Shown here one piece after another: positions 1 through 7,707 of a stretch of 34,610 nucleotides of DNA. Below the pieces are notes generated by a model that was not told where the DNA came from, ran no database searches, and saw nothing but the letters and a program-made list of their open reading frames with translations. Origin of the DNA: Streptomyces sp. man185 (GTDB taxonomy: Bacteria; Actinomycetota; Actinomycetes; Streptomycetales; Streptomycetaceae). The stretch is from positions 1-34,610 of the forward strand of contig NTHE01000076.1 of the NCBI GenBank assembly GCA_002551355.1, read 5' to 3'. Both the position numbers and the translations under genes were made by a program. Positions within the stretch are counted from its first letter, which is position 1. Each line of letters begins with the position of its first letter.

Positions 1-1484
1 GGGCCGCGGGCTTCGGCGGCGGCCCCAAGCGGTCCGGCGGCTCCGGCGGCTCGGGCCGGTCCGGTGGCTACGGCCGCCGCTCCGCCTCCGGCGTCAAGGG
101 CGAGTTCGCCCTGCCGGTGACGGTCACCCCGGCCCTTCCCGCCGTCGAGACCTTCGGCGAGCTGGAGATGCCCGCACCGCTGAAGGCGGCGCTGGTCGCC
201 GAGGGCATGACCGTGCCCTTCCCGATCCAGGCGGCCACCCTGCCGAACTCGCTGGCCGGCCGGGACGTCCTGGGCCGGGGCCGCACCGGCTCCGGCAAGA
301 CCCTCGCCTTCGGCCTCGCGCTGCTGGCCCGCACCGCCGGCCGCCGCGCCGACGCCAAGCGCCCGCTCGCCCTGGTCCTCGTCCCCACCCGGGAGCTGGC
401 CCAGCAGGTCACCGACGCGCTCACCCCGTACGCCCGGTCGCTGAAGCTGCGGATCGCCACCGTGGTCGGCGGCATGTCCATCGGCCGCCAGGCCAGCGCG
501 CTGCGCGGTGGTTCCGAAGTCGTCGTCGCGACCCCGGGCCGCCTCAAGGACCTGATCGAGCGCGGCGACTGCCGGCTGGACCGGGTCACCATCACCGTCC
601 TCGACGAGGCCGACCAGATGGCCGACATGGGCTTCATGCCGCAGGTCACCGAGCTGCTCGACCAGGTGAACCCGGACGGGCAGCGGATGCTGTTCTCGGC
701 CACCCTGGACCGCAACGTCGACCTGCTGGTGCGGACCTACCTGAAGGACCCGGTCGTGCACTCCGTCGACCCTGCCGCCGGTGCGGTCACGACGATGGAG
801 CACCACGTCCTGTACGTCCAGGGCGCCGACAAGTACGCGGCCACGACGGAGATCGCGGCCCGCGACGGCCGCGTGATCATGTTCCTGGACACCAAGCACG
901 CCGTGGACAAGCTCACCGACCACCTGCTGCACAGCGGGGTCCGGGCTGCGGCGCTGCACGGGGGCAAGTCCCAGCCGCAGCGCACCCGCACACTGGAGCG
1001 GTTCAAGACCGGGCACGTCACGGTGCTGGTCGCCACCAACGTCGCGGCGCGCGGCATCCACGTCGACAACCTCGACCTGGTCGTCAACGTGGACCCGCCG
1101 AGCGACCACAAGGACTACCTGCACCGCGGCGGCCGTACCGCGCGGGCCGGGGAATCCGGCAGCGTCGTCACGCTGGTGCTGCCCAATCAGCGCCGCGAGA
1201 TGACCCGGCTGATGGCGGACGCCGGGATCACCCCGCAGATCGCCCAGGTCCGCTCCGGCGAGGCCGAGCTGAGCCGGATCACCGGTGCGCAGGCGCCCTC
1301 CGGCGTCCCGGTCGTCATCTCCGCCCCGGCCAAGGAGCGCTCCGGCCGCAGCGGCGGCGGCGCGTTCATGGGCCGCGGCACCAAGCGCGGCGGCGGGGCC
1401 CCGGCCCGGCGTGGCCGTCCCGGTGTGCCGACGCCGGAGGCCCGCGCGGCCGCCGCGCAGCGCCGGAACAGCCGCGCCGCGTGA
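1..1484 (+). CDS. DEAD-box ATP-dependent RNA helicase, 5' end outside window
   Basis: The reading frame is open from base 3 to a TGA at 1482-1484, so the gene begins left of the window. The visible protein starts with a Gly/Arg/Ser-rich basic stretch (GFGGGPKRSGG, GYGRR), usual for an RNA-binding tail. The helicase core follows with its motifs in order: GRTGSGKT (motif I), PTRELAQQV (Ia), TPGRL (Ib), VLDEADQM (II, a true DEAD), LFSATLD (III), ATNVAARGIHVDNLD (V) and HRGGRTARAG (VI). A second Arg/Gly-rich tail ends the protein. Such helicases use ATP to unwind short RNA duplexes and often act in cold adaptation, ribosome assembly or RNA decay; the exact role here is inferred only from family. 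A GTG at 117 lies in frame, but the glycine-rich coding sequence before it shows that this is not the start. Confidence 0.95.
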   Translation, partial: AAGFGGGPKRSGGSGGSGRSGGYGRRSASGVKGEFALPVTVTPALPAVETFGELEMPAPLKAALVAEGMTVPFPIQAATLPNSLAGRDVLGRGRTGSGKTLAFGLALLARTAGRRADAKRPLALVLVPTRELAQQVTDALTPYARSLKLRIATVVGGMSIGRQASALRGGSEVVVATPGRLKDLIERGDCRLDRVTITVLDEADQMADMGFMPQVTELLDQVNPDGQRMLFSATLDRNVDLLVRTYLKDPVVHSVDPAAGAVTTMEHHVLYVQGADKYAATTEIAARDGRVIMFLDTKHAVDKLTDHLLHSGVRAAALHGGKSQPQRTRTLERFKTGHVTVLVATNVAARGIHVDNLDLVVNVDPPSDHKDYLHRGGRTARAGESGSVVTLVLPNQRREMTRLMADAGITPQIAQVRSGEAELSRITGAQAPSGVPVVISAPAKERSGRSGGGAFMGRGTKRGGGAPARRGRPGVPTPEARAAAAQRRNSRAA

Positions 1485-1490
1485 CCCCGT

Positions 1491-1519
1491 GCGGCCGGCG
1501 GCGGTCCGCCGCCGGCCGC
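1491..1519 (+). terminator. GC-rich hairpin terminator after the helicase
   Basis: Seven bases after the helicase stop codon there is a perfect inverted repeat: 14-base arms at 1491-1504 and 1506-1519 (GCGGCCGGCGGCGG and its complement) around a single T. The real loop will be slightly larger. No T-tract follows, which is usual for Streptomyces terminators. It separates the helicase from the small gene at 1666. Confidence 0.8.
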
Positions 1520-1567
1520 CCCGCACGCCCCGGTCCTTCTCCCGGCGTGCGCACCGAGTCTCCCCGT

Positions 1568-1586
1568 CCGGACGACTTCCGTCCGG
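1568..1586 (+). promoter_or_regulatory. Small hairpin in the leader region of the 1666 gene
   Basis: Arms CCGGACG (1568-1574) and CGTCCGG (1580-1586) flank the loop ACTTC. The hairpin lies about 80 bases before the start codon of the next gene. It could be part of its 5' leader or a second terminator element for the helicase. No promoter boxes are convincing nearby. Confidence 0.35.
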
Positions 1587-1665
1587 GGCTCTTGTCCGGG
1601 GCTTCCGTAGGTCCCCTCCGTGCACCCGACACGTCCCCCGTGCACTCGACCCCTGGTGAGGAACC

Positions 1666-2004
1666 ATGCGCTGTGTCATCGCCCGCTTCCCCTTCGATCT
1701 GTTCAAGAACGAGGTGGAGGACTCGATGAAGGGCATCAAGCCCGAACCCGTCACGGGCGACGCGGTGGTCATCAGCCGCCGGGTCTACCCCGTCAAGCAG
1801 GTGGGTGAGGTGATCACCCGGCAGGACCGCCGGGACTTCAGCTCCGCCGAGGTCGTCCGGGCGCTGTCGAAGCTCGGCTTCACCTGCCGTACCGCCGAGT
1901 CGGCCGTGCCCGCGCCGGCTCCCGCCCGTACCCCGCTGGAGACGGCCTCCGTGCTGCTGGGGACTCCGGCGGCCACCGAAGAGCGCTCAGGCGACTCTCT
2001 GTAA
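1666..2004 (+). CDS. Small conserved hypothetical protein (112 aa)
   Basis: The 112-residue protein begins at ATG 1666, preceded by GTGAGGA four to ten bases upstream. Its N-terminal 75 residues look like a compact conserved fold (MRCVIARFPFDLF, SMKGIKPEPVTGDAVVI, RRVYPVKQVGEVITRQDRRDF, ALSKLGFTCR). The last 35 residues are Ala/Pro-rich and probably disordered. There is no signal peptide, membrane segment or recognisable catalytic motif. From memory, proteins of this type occur widely in Streptomyces, often near cold-shock or RNA-helicase genes, and the helicase neighbour here fits. That association is recollection, not something the sequence proves. The gene is probably monocistronic, because a strong hairpin precedes it and a small palindrome (2015-2027) follows its stop. 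Confidence 0.8.
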   Translation: MRCVIARFPFDLFKNEVEDSMKGIKPEPVTGDAVVISRRVYPVKQVGEVITRQDRRDFSSAEVVRALSKLGFTCRTAESAVPAPAPARTPLETASVLLGTPAATEERSGDSL

Positions 2005-2068
2005 CAAGTGGCCGGACGCCCGGCGTCGGTCCCCGCCATGGCGCCCGGAGCCGACGAAGATCCACCGC

Positions 2069-2284
2069 ATGAAGAGGAAGCTGACCGCGTTAGGCGTGAC
2101 GGTGATGGCGTCCGTGCTGCCCGCCACCACCGCCGCCACCGCTGCCCACGCCGACGAGACGCACACCGGCTCCCACAACGGCCCGCAGGTGGCCCTGATC
2201 GCGACGGGCCAGATCGACGATCCGCTGGAGGACGTCCTGGAGCATGTCGCGGTGCTCGGCAGGACCGTCGTCGCGGATCGCTGA
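2069..2284 (+). CDS. Small secreted peptide (71 aa) with a TTA codon; rodlin-like segments
   Basis: MKRKLTALGVTVMASVLPA is a clear Sec signal: a basic start, a hydrophobic core, and Ala-rich cleavage sites near ATAAHA (about residues 23-27). The mature peptide is only about 44 residues and acidic, containing HTGSHNGPQVALIATGQ and DDPLEDVLEHVAVLG. It has no cysteine. These two segments resemble, by eye, parts of the rodlins RdlA/RdlB, spore-surface proteins of Streptomyces (S/GPQ-hydrophobic run, then DxPLxxxLxxxxVL). The peptide is much shorter than a rodlin (about 130 aa). Codon 8 is TTA (2090-2092), so translation should depend on the bldA tRNA. No good Shine-Dalgarno precedes the ATG, the main doubt about the start. 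A surface or developmental role is inference. Confidence 0.7.
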   Translation: MKRKLTALGVTVMASVLPATTAATAAHADETHTGSHNGPQVALIATGQIDDPLEDVLEHVAVLGRTVVADR

Positions 2285-2314
2285 ACCCTCCCCGCCTTCC
2301 GGCCGTTCGGCGTC

Positions 2315-3406
2315 TCAGGACGCCCGGGCGGCCGGTGGCTTCTGCCGGGCCCACGCCATCCGCGGTTCCAGCAGCGGGCGCAGCAGCCGCCGGACCGGGG
2401 GCGTGCACAGCAGGGTGATGACGGCGATCGCGCCCAGGGTGACGGCGACCGTGCCCAGGGTGGTGTCGAAGAACGGGTCGTCGTAGAACCCCCCGTACTT
2501 CAGGCCCCGGACGACGAAGCCGTGGAGCAGGTACCCGTACAGCGTGCAGGTGCCGAGCGCGGTCATCCAGCTCTTGCCCTTGGGAACCCAGGCGAGGAAG
2601 CACGCGCCCAGCACGACCGCGGCCACGAACAGCAGCACGGTGGCGGTCGGGCCCGTCCACTCGGCGGTGTCCAGCCGGTCGGTGCTGCTCTTGCGGAAGA
2701 ACCACGAGGTGGACGTCCGGGGCACCAGCCAGTACGCCGCGAGCAGGCCGAGGGCGAACACCGGCACCGAGACGACCCGCACCCAGGTGGAGCGCAGGAG
2801 CTGGAAGTGCTCCGGGCGCAGCCGCAGGCCGAGCACGTAGAACGGCAGGAACTGCAGGATGCGCTGGACCTGGAGCGACCCGTCGGCGGCCGGGGACAGC
2901 GTCGCGAGGGCGGCGACGGCGACGGAGACCAGCACCGGGAAGCGCACGGCCTGCCAGAGGGGGGTGGAGAGCCGCCAGAGGAAGAGGGCCGGCAGGAACC
3001 ACAGCAGCCAGTAGGGCGAGAGCAGCGAGAAGGCGTAGTCCGGCTTGTCCGTCGCCCGCTCGAAGAGCGTGTAGAGCACCTCGAACAGGACGTAGGGCAC
3101 CAGCAGGCTGGTGACCAGCTTCCACACCCGGTCCGGCCGCAGCTCGAAGTTCCGCGAGAAGTAGCCGGCTATCAGGATGAACACCGGCATGTGGAACGTG
3201 TAGATGAAGGTGTACGCGGCTTCCACGAGGCGGCCGGAGGGCAGCGGCTCCCACGCGTGACCGATCGCCACCAGCACGATCGCCAGGTACTTCGCGTTGT
3301 CGAAGAAATGGTCCCGGCCGTCGGAAGCGGGCTTTCCGGTCTCCGGGGCGCCGGCAGCGGCGGCGGGACGCGGCTGCTCGGAGGTGGTGAGGGGCAGCTG
3401 AGGCAT
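2315..3406 (-). CDS. Membrane acyltransferase, acyltransferase-3 family
   Basis: This 363-residue polytopic protein has an early HFFDNAKYLAIVLVAIGHAWEP block, typical of the acyltransferase-3 family (OafA/NodX/fucose O-acetyltransferase type). These integral membrane enzymes move acetyl or other acyl groups to extracellular glycans, lipids or antibiotics. About ten hydrophobic segments follow (for example VFILIAGYFSR, LLVPYVLFEVLYTLFE, YWLLWFLPALFLW, ATVLLFVAAVVLGACFLAW, YGYLLHGFVVRG). The N-terminal 30 residues are cytosolic and Pro/Ala-rich. The substrate cannot be told. A TAGGGT hexamer (3418-3413) lies six bases before the ATG, so transcription could start at or near the start codon. The gene stands 107 bases after the MMPL gene on the same strand and could also be read from it. 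Confidence 0.9.
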   Translation of the reverse strand: MPQLPLTTSEQPRPAAAAGAPETGKPASDGRDHFFDNAKYLAIVLVAIGHAWEPLPSGRLVEAAYTFIYTFHMPVFILIAGYFSRNFELRPDRVWKLVTSLLVPYVLFEVLYTLFERATDKPDYAFSLLSPYWLLWFLPALFLWRLSTPLWQAVRFPVLVSVAVAALATLSPAADGSLQVQRILQFLPFYVLGLRLRPEHFQLLRSTWVRVVSVPVFALGLLAAYWLVPRTSTSWFFRKSSTDRLDTAEWTGPTATVLLFVAAVVLGACFLAWVPKGKSWMTALGTCTLYGYLLHGFVVRGLKYGGFYDDPFFDTTLGTVAVTLGAIAVITLLCTPPVRRLLRPLLEPRMAWARQKPPAARAS

Positions 3407-3513
3407 CCTGACACCCTAGAACGCGGACGAGTTCCCTCCTGCCACTGTGTCCCGCATCACCGGCCCGGGGCGCCCATTGTCACCCGCGCCCGGCCCGCGT
3501 CCGCCGGCTCGGG

Positions 3514-5784
3514 TCACCCGCGTCCGGCCCGTTCGGGCGGCGGCTGCGCGCTTCCCTCGGCGTCCAGGTGCGGCAGGATCCGGTCCAGCGGGCCGGGGAT
3601 CCACCAGGCGGCCCGGCCCAGCAGGGTCATCACCGCCGGGACCAGCAGCAGGCGTACGACGGTGGCGTCGATGAGCACGCTGGCGGCGAGCCCGAGGCCC
3701 AGCATCTTGACCACGATGTTGTCGCTGATGACGAACGCGGCGAAGACGCTCACCATGATCAGCGCCGCGCAGGTGATGACCCGGGCGGTGATCTCCAGCG
3801 CGTGCGCCACGCTCGCGCGCGGGTCCCCGGTGCGCACCCACGCCTCGTGGATGCGCGAGAGCAGGAAGATCTCGTAGTCCATGCTCAGCCCGAAGACGAT
3901 CGCGAACATCATCATCGGCACGTAGCTCTCGATCGGGACGTCTCCCGACACCCCCAGCGCCGGGCCGCCCCACCCCCATTGGAAGACCGCCACCACGACC
4001 CCGTACGAGGCGGCGATCGACAGGACGTTGAGGACGGCGGCCTTCACCGCGACGAGCAGGCCCCGGAAGACGGCCAGGATCACCAGGAACGCCAGGCCCA
4101 CGACGACCGCGATGATCAGCGGCAGCCGGCGGGAGACGATGTCCAGGAAGTCGACCTGGGCGGCGGTCGTGCCGGTGACGTACGTGCTCGCGTCGTTGCC
4201 GGAGACGGCCTGGGGCAGGACGTCGTCGACGAGCCGGTTCGTCAGGGAGGTGGTCCGCTCGTCCTGCGGGGCGGCCACCGAGTAGGCGGTGGCGGTCAGT
4301 ACGTCGCCGTCCGACGTGGCGGTCAGCGGGGTGATCACCGCCGCGTCCGGTACGCCCGTCAGCGCCTTCTGCGCCTGGTCGGCGAGGGCGGAACGGTCGC
4401 CGGAGGGCACCTTGCTCTGGTCGATGACCAGGGTCAGCGGGCCGTTGGAGCCGGGGCCGAAAGCGCTCGACATCAGGTCGAAGGCGCGCCGGTCGGTGAA
4501 GGACTTCGGGTCGGCGCCGTCGCCGATGTGACCGAGCTGGATGAAGAAGAGCGGGAAGGACAGGACGGCCAGCACCACCACTCCGCCGGCCAGGAACCAC
4601 CAGGGCCGCCGCTCCACCCGCTGCGCGTACCGGTGCCAGCCGCCGGGCTCCGCGCCCTCGGGGGCCGGTACGGTCTCGGCCACCGGCTTCCGCACCCGCA
4701 GCCGGTCGATGCGGCGGCCGATGAGACCGAGCACCGCCGGGACGAGCGTGAGGGCGCCGGCCACCGCGGTGACGACGGTGACCGCCGCGGCCAGGCCCAG
4801 CTTGCCGATGAACCCGATCCCGGAGACCCACAGGCCCGACAGCGCGATGATCACCGTGCAGCCGGAGAGCAGTACGGCGTGTCCGCTGGTGGCGGCGGCG
4901 TTCCCGGCGGCGGCCACCGGGTCCTGGCCGTCGATGAGGTTCTGCCGGTGCCGGGTGACCAGGAAGAGGGCGTAGTCGATGCCGACGCCGATGCCGATCA
5001 TCGTGGCGAGCGTCGGGGAGACGGTCGCGAAGGTCGCGGTGGCGGCCAGCAGTCCCAGCAGCGCGAGACCGCACAGGGCGCAGACCAGTGCGGTGACCAG
5101 GGGAAGCACGGCGGCCAGCAGACTGCCGAAGCCGATCAGCAGGACCACGATCGCCACTCCGAAGCCGATCGCCTCGCTGGTTCGGTCGCTCGGCTCCGGC
5201 CGGGCCAGTTCGCCGAGCGAACCGCCGTACTCCACCTCCACCCCGGCCGAGCGCAACGGCTGCACCGCCTGGTCGACCCCGTCCAGGTAGGACGGGTCGA
5301 GGGTGGAGGGCTGCACGCTGAACCGGACGGTGATGTACGCGGTCTTCTGGTCCGTGGAGAGCGGCCCGGTGTTCGGGTCGGGCGGCGGGGGCGGGGTGGA
5401 GCCGGACGGCGGCAGCGGGTTCTGCGCGGACAGCACGTCCGGGAGCTTCTGGAGATCGGTGACGGCCGTGGCGACCTGGTCGGAGAAGGAGGTGAGGGGT
5501 TCGTCCGGGTCGTGCAGCACCACCTGCGCGCTGTATCCGCCCGCCGAGGGCGCGTGCGCCTTCAGGACGTCGAGGCCGTCCTGGGACTGGGTGCCGGGCA
5601 GCGAGAAGTCGTCGGAGTAGTCGCCGCCGTAGGCGTGCTGGAGGACCTGGAGCCCGGCGAGCGCGGCCACCCACAGGACGAGGACGGTCACGAAGTGCCG
5701 GGCGCACCACTCGCCGGTGCGGCGCAGCGCACCCCGGCGGCGCGGAGCGTCCTCCCGGTCCGTACGGGCCTGTGACGACGGCAT
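3514..5784 (-). CDS. MMPL/RND-family membrane transporter
   Basis: The chosen start (ATG 5784, 756 aa) has an AGGAGAG ribosome site six bases upstream; 30 codons of open frame before it are ignored. The architecture is the usual MMPL duplication: a first membrane segment (HFVTVLVLWVAALAGLQVL), an extracellular loop with a Pro-rich stretch, five or six clustered helices including GIGVGIDYALFLVTRHR, then a repeat of the same plan. The second half has AIVFGLSMDYEIFLLSRIHE. The paired Asp-Tyr motifs are the expected proton-relay positions of MmpL-type pumps. Family members export lipids, polyketides or other hydrophobic compounds using the proton gradient. No TetR-type regulator, frequent beside such genes, is present. 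The acyltransferase downstream on the same strand suggests, without proving, a shared role in modifying and exporting a surface or secreted compound. Confidence 0.93.
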   Translation of the reverse strand: MPSSQARTDREDAPRRRGALRRTGEWCARHFVTVLVLWVAALAGLQVLQHAYGGDYSDDFSLPGTQSQDGLDVLKAHAPSAGGYSAQVVLHDPDEPLTSFSDQVATAVTDLQKLPDVLSAQNPLPPSGSTPPPPPDPNTGPLSTDQKTAYITVRFSVQPSTLDPSYLDGVDQAVQPLRSAGVEVEYGGSLGELARPEPSDRTSEAIGFGVAIVVLLIGFGSLLAAVLPLVTALVCALCGLALLGLLAATATFATVSPTLATMIGIGVGIDYALFLVTRHRQNLIDGQDPVAAAGNAAATSGHAVLLSGCTVIIALSGLWVSGIGFIGKLGLAAAVTVVTAVAGALTLVPAVLGLIGRRIDRLRVRKPVAETVPAPEGAEPGGWHRYAQRVERRPWWFLAGGVVVLAVLSFPLFFIQLGHIGDGADPKSFTDRRAFDLMSSAFGPGSNGPLTLVIDQSKVPSGDRSALADQAQKALTGVPDAAVITPLTATSDGDVLTATAYSVAAPQDERTTSLTNRLVDDVLPQAVSGNDASTYVTGTTAAQVDFLDIVSRRLPLIIAVVVGLAFLVILAVFRGLLVAVKAAVLNVLSIAASYGVVVAVFQWGWGGPALGVSGDVPIESYVPMMMFAIVFGLSMDYEIFLLSRIHEAWVRTGDPRASVAHALEITARVITCAALIMVSVFAAFVISDNIVVKMLGLGLAASVLIDATVVRLLLVPAVMTLLGRAAWWIPGPLDRILPHLDAEGSAQPPPERAGRG

Positions 5785-6125
5785 GCGGCTCTCCTGCCTC
5801 CAGCCCCGTTCCCGGTGAGGCGCGGCCCCGGCCTCCTGCCGGGACGCCTCGGGGATGTCGCGCTGACTTCGCATTCAACGGCTCCGGCTGTCGCCCGGCA
5901 CGCCGGTGCGGGGGAAACGGGTGACGGGGGCCGTCCGGCGCCTGTCCGGGGCCGCGGCGGGGACCTGCGCCGGGGCTGGGGAGGGACCTGCGCAGGGACC
6001 TGGGCAGGGCGATGTCCGGGAACCTGCCCGTGGGGCCGTCCGAGGGGGCGCCCTGGGGGTGTCCCCACCCCCGTCCACCGGGCTCCCGGATGGGCGGCGG
6101 ACTCCCGCCCGACCAGGCTGTGTCC
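5785..6125. other. 341-bp divergent intergenic region
   Basis: The region separates the MMPL gene (minus) from the peptidase gene (plus) and should hold both promoters. Codon-like GC bias gives spurious open frames here but no credible gene. The visible content is the MMPL ribosome site and the spaced GGGACCTG repeats at 5960-6026. I see no convincing -35/-10 pair. Confidence 0.6.
5960..6026 (+). repeat. Spaced direct repeats GGGACCTG
   Basis: GGGACCTGCGC occurs at 5960-5970 and 5983-5993, GGGACCTG at 5995-6002, and the variant GGGAACCTG at 6018-6026. Start-to-start distances are 23, 12 and 23 bases, roughly whole numbers of DNA turns. The repeats lie 100-165 bases before the peptidase start, a plausible place for a regulator to bind. 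Confidence 0.5.
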
Positions 6126-7670
6126 ATGACGAACTGGACCCGTAAAGCCTTACTTCTCACCGTCTCCGCCGCCGCCGCGGCCGGCACCCTGACCGCCGTC
6201 GGCGCGCCCGTCGCGCACAGCCGCCCGGCCGGACCCGCCGCGCCCCCGCTCGCCTGGGGACCCTGCGCACCGATCCCGGGCACGCCCGTCCCGGCCGGGC
6301 AGCAGTGCGCCACGCTCCGCGTTCCCCTGGACTACCGCGCCCCCGGCGGGCGCACCGTCGACGTGGCGGTCACCCGGCTGCGCACCGACCGGCCCGAGGC
6401 CCGGCGCGGCGCCCTGCTGGTGCTCCCCGGTGGCCCCGGCGGCTCGGGGGTGCAGCGGCTCGCGCAGAAGGGCGAGGCGCTGCGGGCGGCGACCGAGGGA
6501 GCGTACGACCTGGTCAGCCTGGACCCGCGCGGGGTCGGCCGCTCCACCCGGGCCGGCTGCGGGGTCCCCGAGGCGGACCGGCACCTGGTGACGCTGCGGT
6601 CCTGGCCCGCGGCGGACGGCTCGATCGCCGAGACCGCCGAGCGGGCCCGCCGCACCGCCGCCTCGTGCGCCCGCGACGGCGGCTCCGAGGTGCGGTCCTT
6701 CAGCACCCGGAACGAGGTCCGCGACATCGACCGGCTGCGCGTCGCGCTCGGCGAGCGGAAGGTGTCCGTCTGGGGTTCCTCGTACGGCAGTTACGTCGGG
6801 GCCGTGTACGCGCAGGAGCACCCGCGCCGCGTCGACCGGCTGGTCCTGGACAGCACCGGCGACCCGGACCCGGCACGGGTGGCGTACGGCTGGCTGGCGA
6901 ACATGGCCCCGGGCGCGGCCGACCGCTTCCCCGACTTCGCGGCCTGGGCGGCGGACCCCGCCCGGGACGCCGACGGGCTGCGGCTGGCCCGGCGCGCCGG
7001 GGACGTACAGCCGCTGTTCCTCGCACTGGCCCGGGAACTGGACCGCGCGCCGAAGGAGTCGGACGTGCCCGGCGTCCCGCTGACCGGGAACCGGCTGCGG
7101 CAGGCGCTCCAGAACGCGCTCTACAGCGACGCGGCGTTCGCCCCGCTGGCCCGGCTGATCCGGGCGGCGCAGGACCCGCAGGGCCGTCCGGTGCTGCCGC
7201 CGGAGCTGGCGGGCGCACTGCCGGACGAGGACGCGGCTCTGACGATGGCGGTGGTCTGCAACGACGTGCGCTGGCCGGGGCCGGACTCCGGGTACGCCGC
7301 CCGGGTCGCCGCCGACCGGGCGAGGTATCCGCTGACGGCCGGGATGCCCGTGAACATCACCCCGTGCGCCTTCTGGAAGTACGACGAGGAGCCGAAGCCC
7401 GCCCGGATCACCGACGAGGGCCCCTCGAACGTGCTGATGATCCAGAGCCTGCGCGATCCGGCCACGCCGTTGGCCGGGGCCCTGAAGATGCGGGCGGCGC
7501 TCGGTGAGAGGGCCAGGATGGTGACCGTCGGGCAGGGCGGGCACGGGATGTACCTGGGCAACGGCAACGCCTGCGGCGACCGTGCGGTGAGCGACTTCCT
7601 GATGACCGGGAAGCGGCCCGCCCGGGACACGCACTGCCCGAACCGACCGGCCTCGGACCGGGTGTCATAG
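6126..7670 (+). CDS. Secreted tripeptidyl-aminopeptidase-like alpha/beta hydrolase (S33)
   Basis: The start at ATG 6126 (514 aa) gives a proper signal peptide: MTNWTRKALLLTVSAAAAAG with an AHS site near residue 32. Alpha/beta-hydrolase features follow: an oxyanion loop LPGGPGGSG (residues 100-108), nucleophile motif WGSSYGSYVG (Ser219 in GxSxG), and a C-terminal TAP-like domain with the acid in QSLRDPATPL and the His in GQGGHGMYLG. This is the plan of Streptomyces tripeptidyl aminopeptidases (Tap, SlpD/SlpE), which remove N-terminal tripeptides from secreted proteins. Three Cys pairs could form disulfides. Codon 9 is TTA (6150-6152), inside a run of codons rare in this genome (AAA, TTA, CTT), so translation is probably bldA-dependent. 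No Shine-Dalgarno is evident. An earlier in-frame GTG at 6012 would put residues before the signal peptide and is rejected. Confidence 0.93.
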   Translation: MTNWTRKALLLTVSAAAAAGTLTAVGAPVAHSRPAGPAAPPLAWGPCAPIPGTPVPAGQQCATLRVPLDYRAPGGRTVDVAVTRLRTDRPEARRGALLVLPGGPGGSGVQRLAQKGEALRAATEGAYDLVSLDPRGVGRSTRAGCGVPEADRHLVTLRSWPAADGSIAETAERARRTAASCARDGGSEVRSFSTRNEVRDIDRLRVALGERKVSVWGSSYGSYVGAVYAQEHPRRVDRLVLDSTGDPDPARVAYGWLANMAPGAADRFPDFAAWAADPARDADGLRLARRAGDVQPLFLALARELDRAPKESDVPGVPLTGNRLRQALQNALYSDAAFAPLARLIRAAQDPQGRPVLPPELAGALPDEDAALTMAVVCNDVRWPGPDSGYAARVAADRARYPLTAGMPVNITPCAFWKYDEEPKPARITDEGPSNVLMIQSLRDPATPLAGALKMRAALGERARMVTVGQGGHGMYLGNGNACGDRAVSDFLMTGKRPARDTHCPNRPASDRVS

Positions 7671-7692
7671 CGGATGATTCCGGGGCTTTCCT

Positions 7693-7701
7693 TGCTATAC
7701 A
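7693..7701 (+). promoter_or_regulatory. Extended -10 promoter, probable leaderless start for the antiporter
   Basis: TGC directly followed by TATACA (7696-7701) makes an extended -10 element. Six bases separate it from the ATG at 7708, so the transcript would begin at or next to the start codon. No -35 match is visible and no Shine-Dalgarno sequence exists, which agrees with a leaderless mRNA. Confidence 0.5.
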
Positions 7702-7707
7702 CGAGCG

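Noticed and set aside
2522..3877. Long plus-strand frame opposite the acyltransferase
   Set aside because: It is rich in Gln/Glu/Arg with no domain, opposite a clear polytopic membrane protein.
6012..6125. Earlier GTG start for the peptidase
   Set aside because: It would add 38 Pro/Gly-rich residues before a normal signal peptide.
3416..6313. 965-codon minus-strand frame overlapping the MMPL gene
   Set aside because: The MMPL protein is in another frame with membrane segments and family motifs; this frame is compositionally Arg/Gly/Pro-rich throughout.
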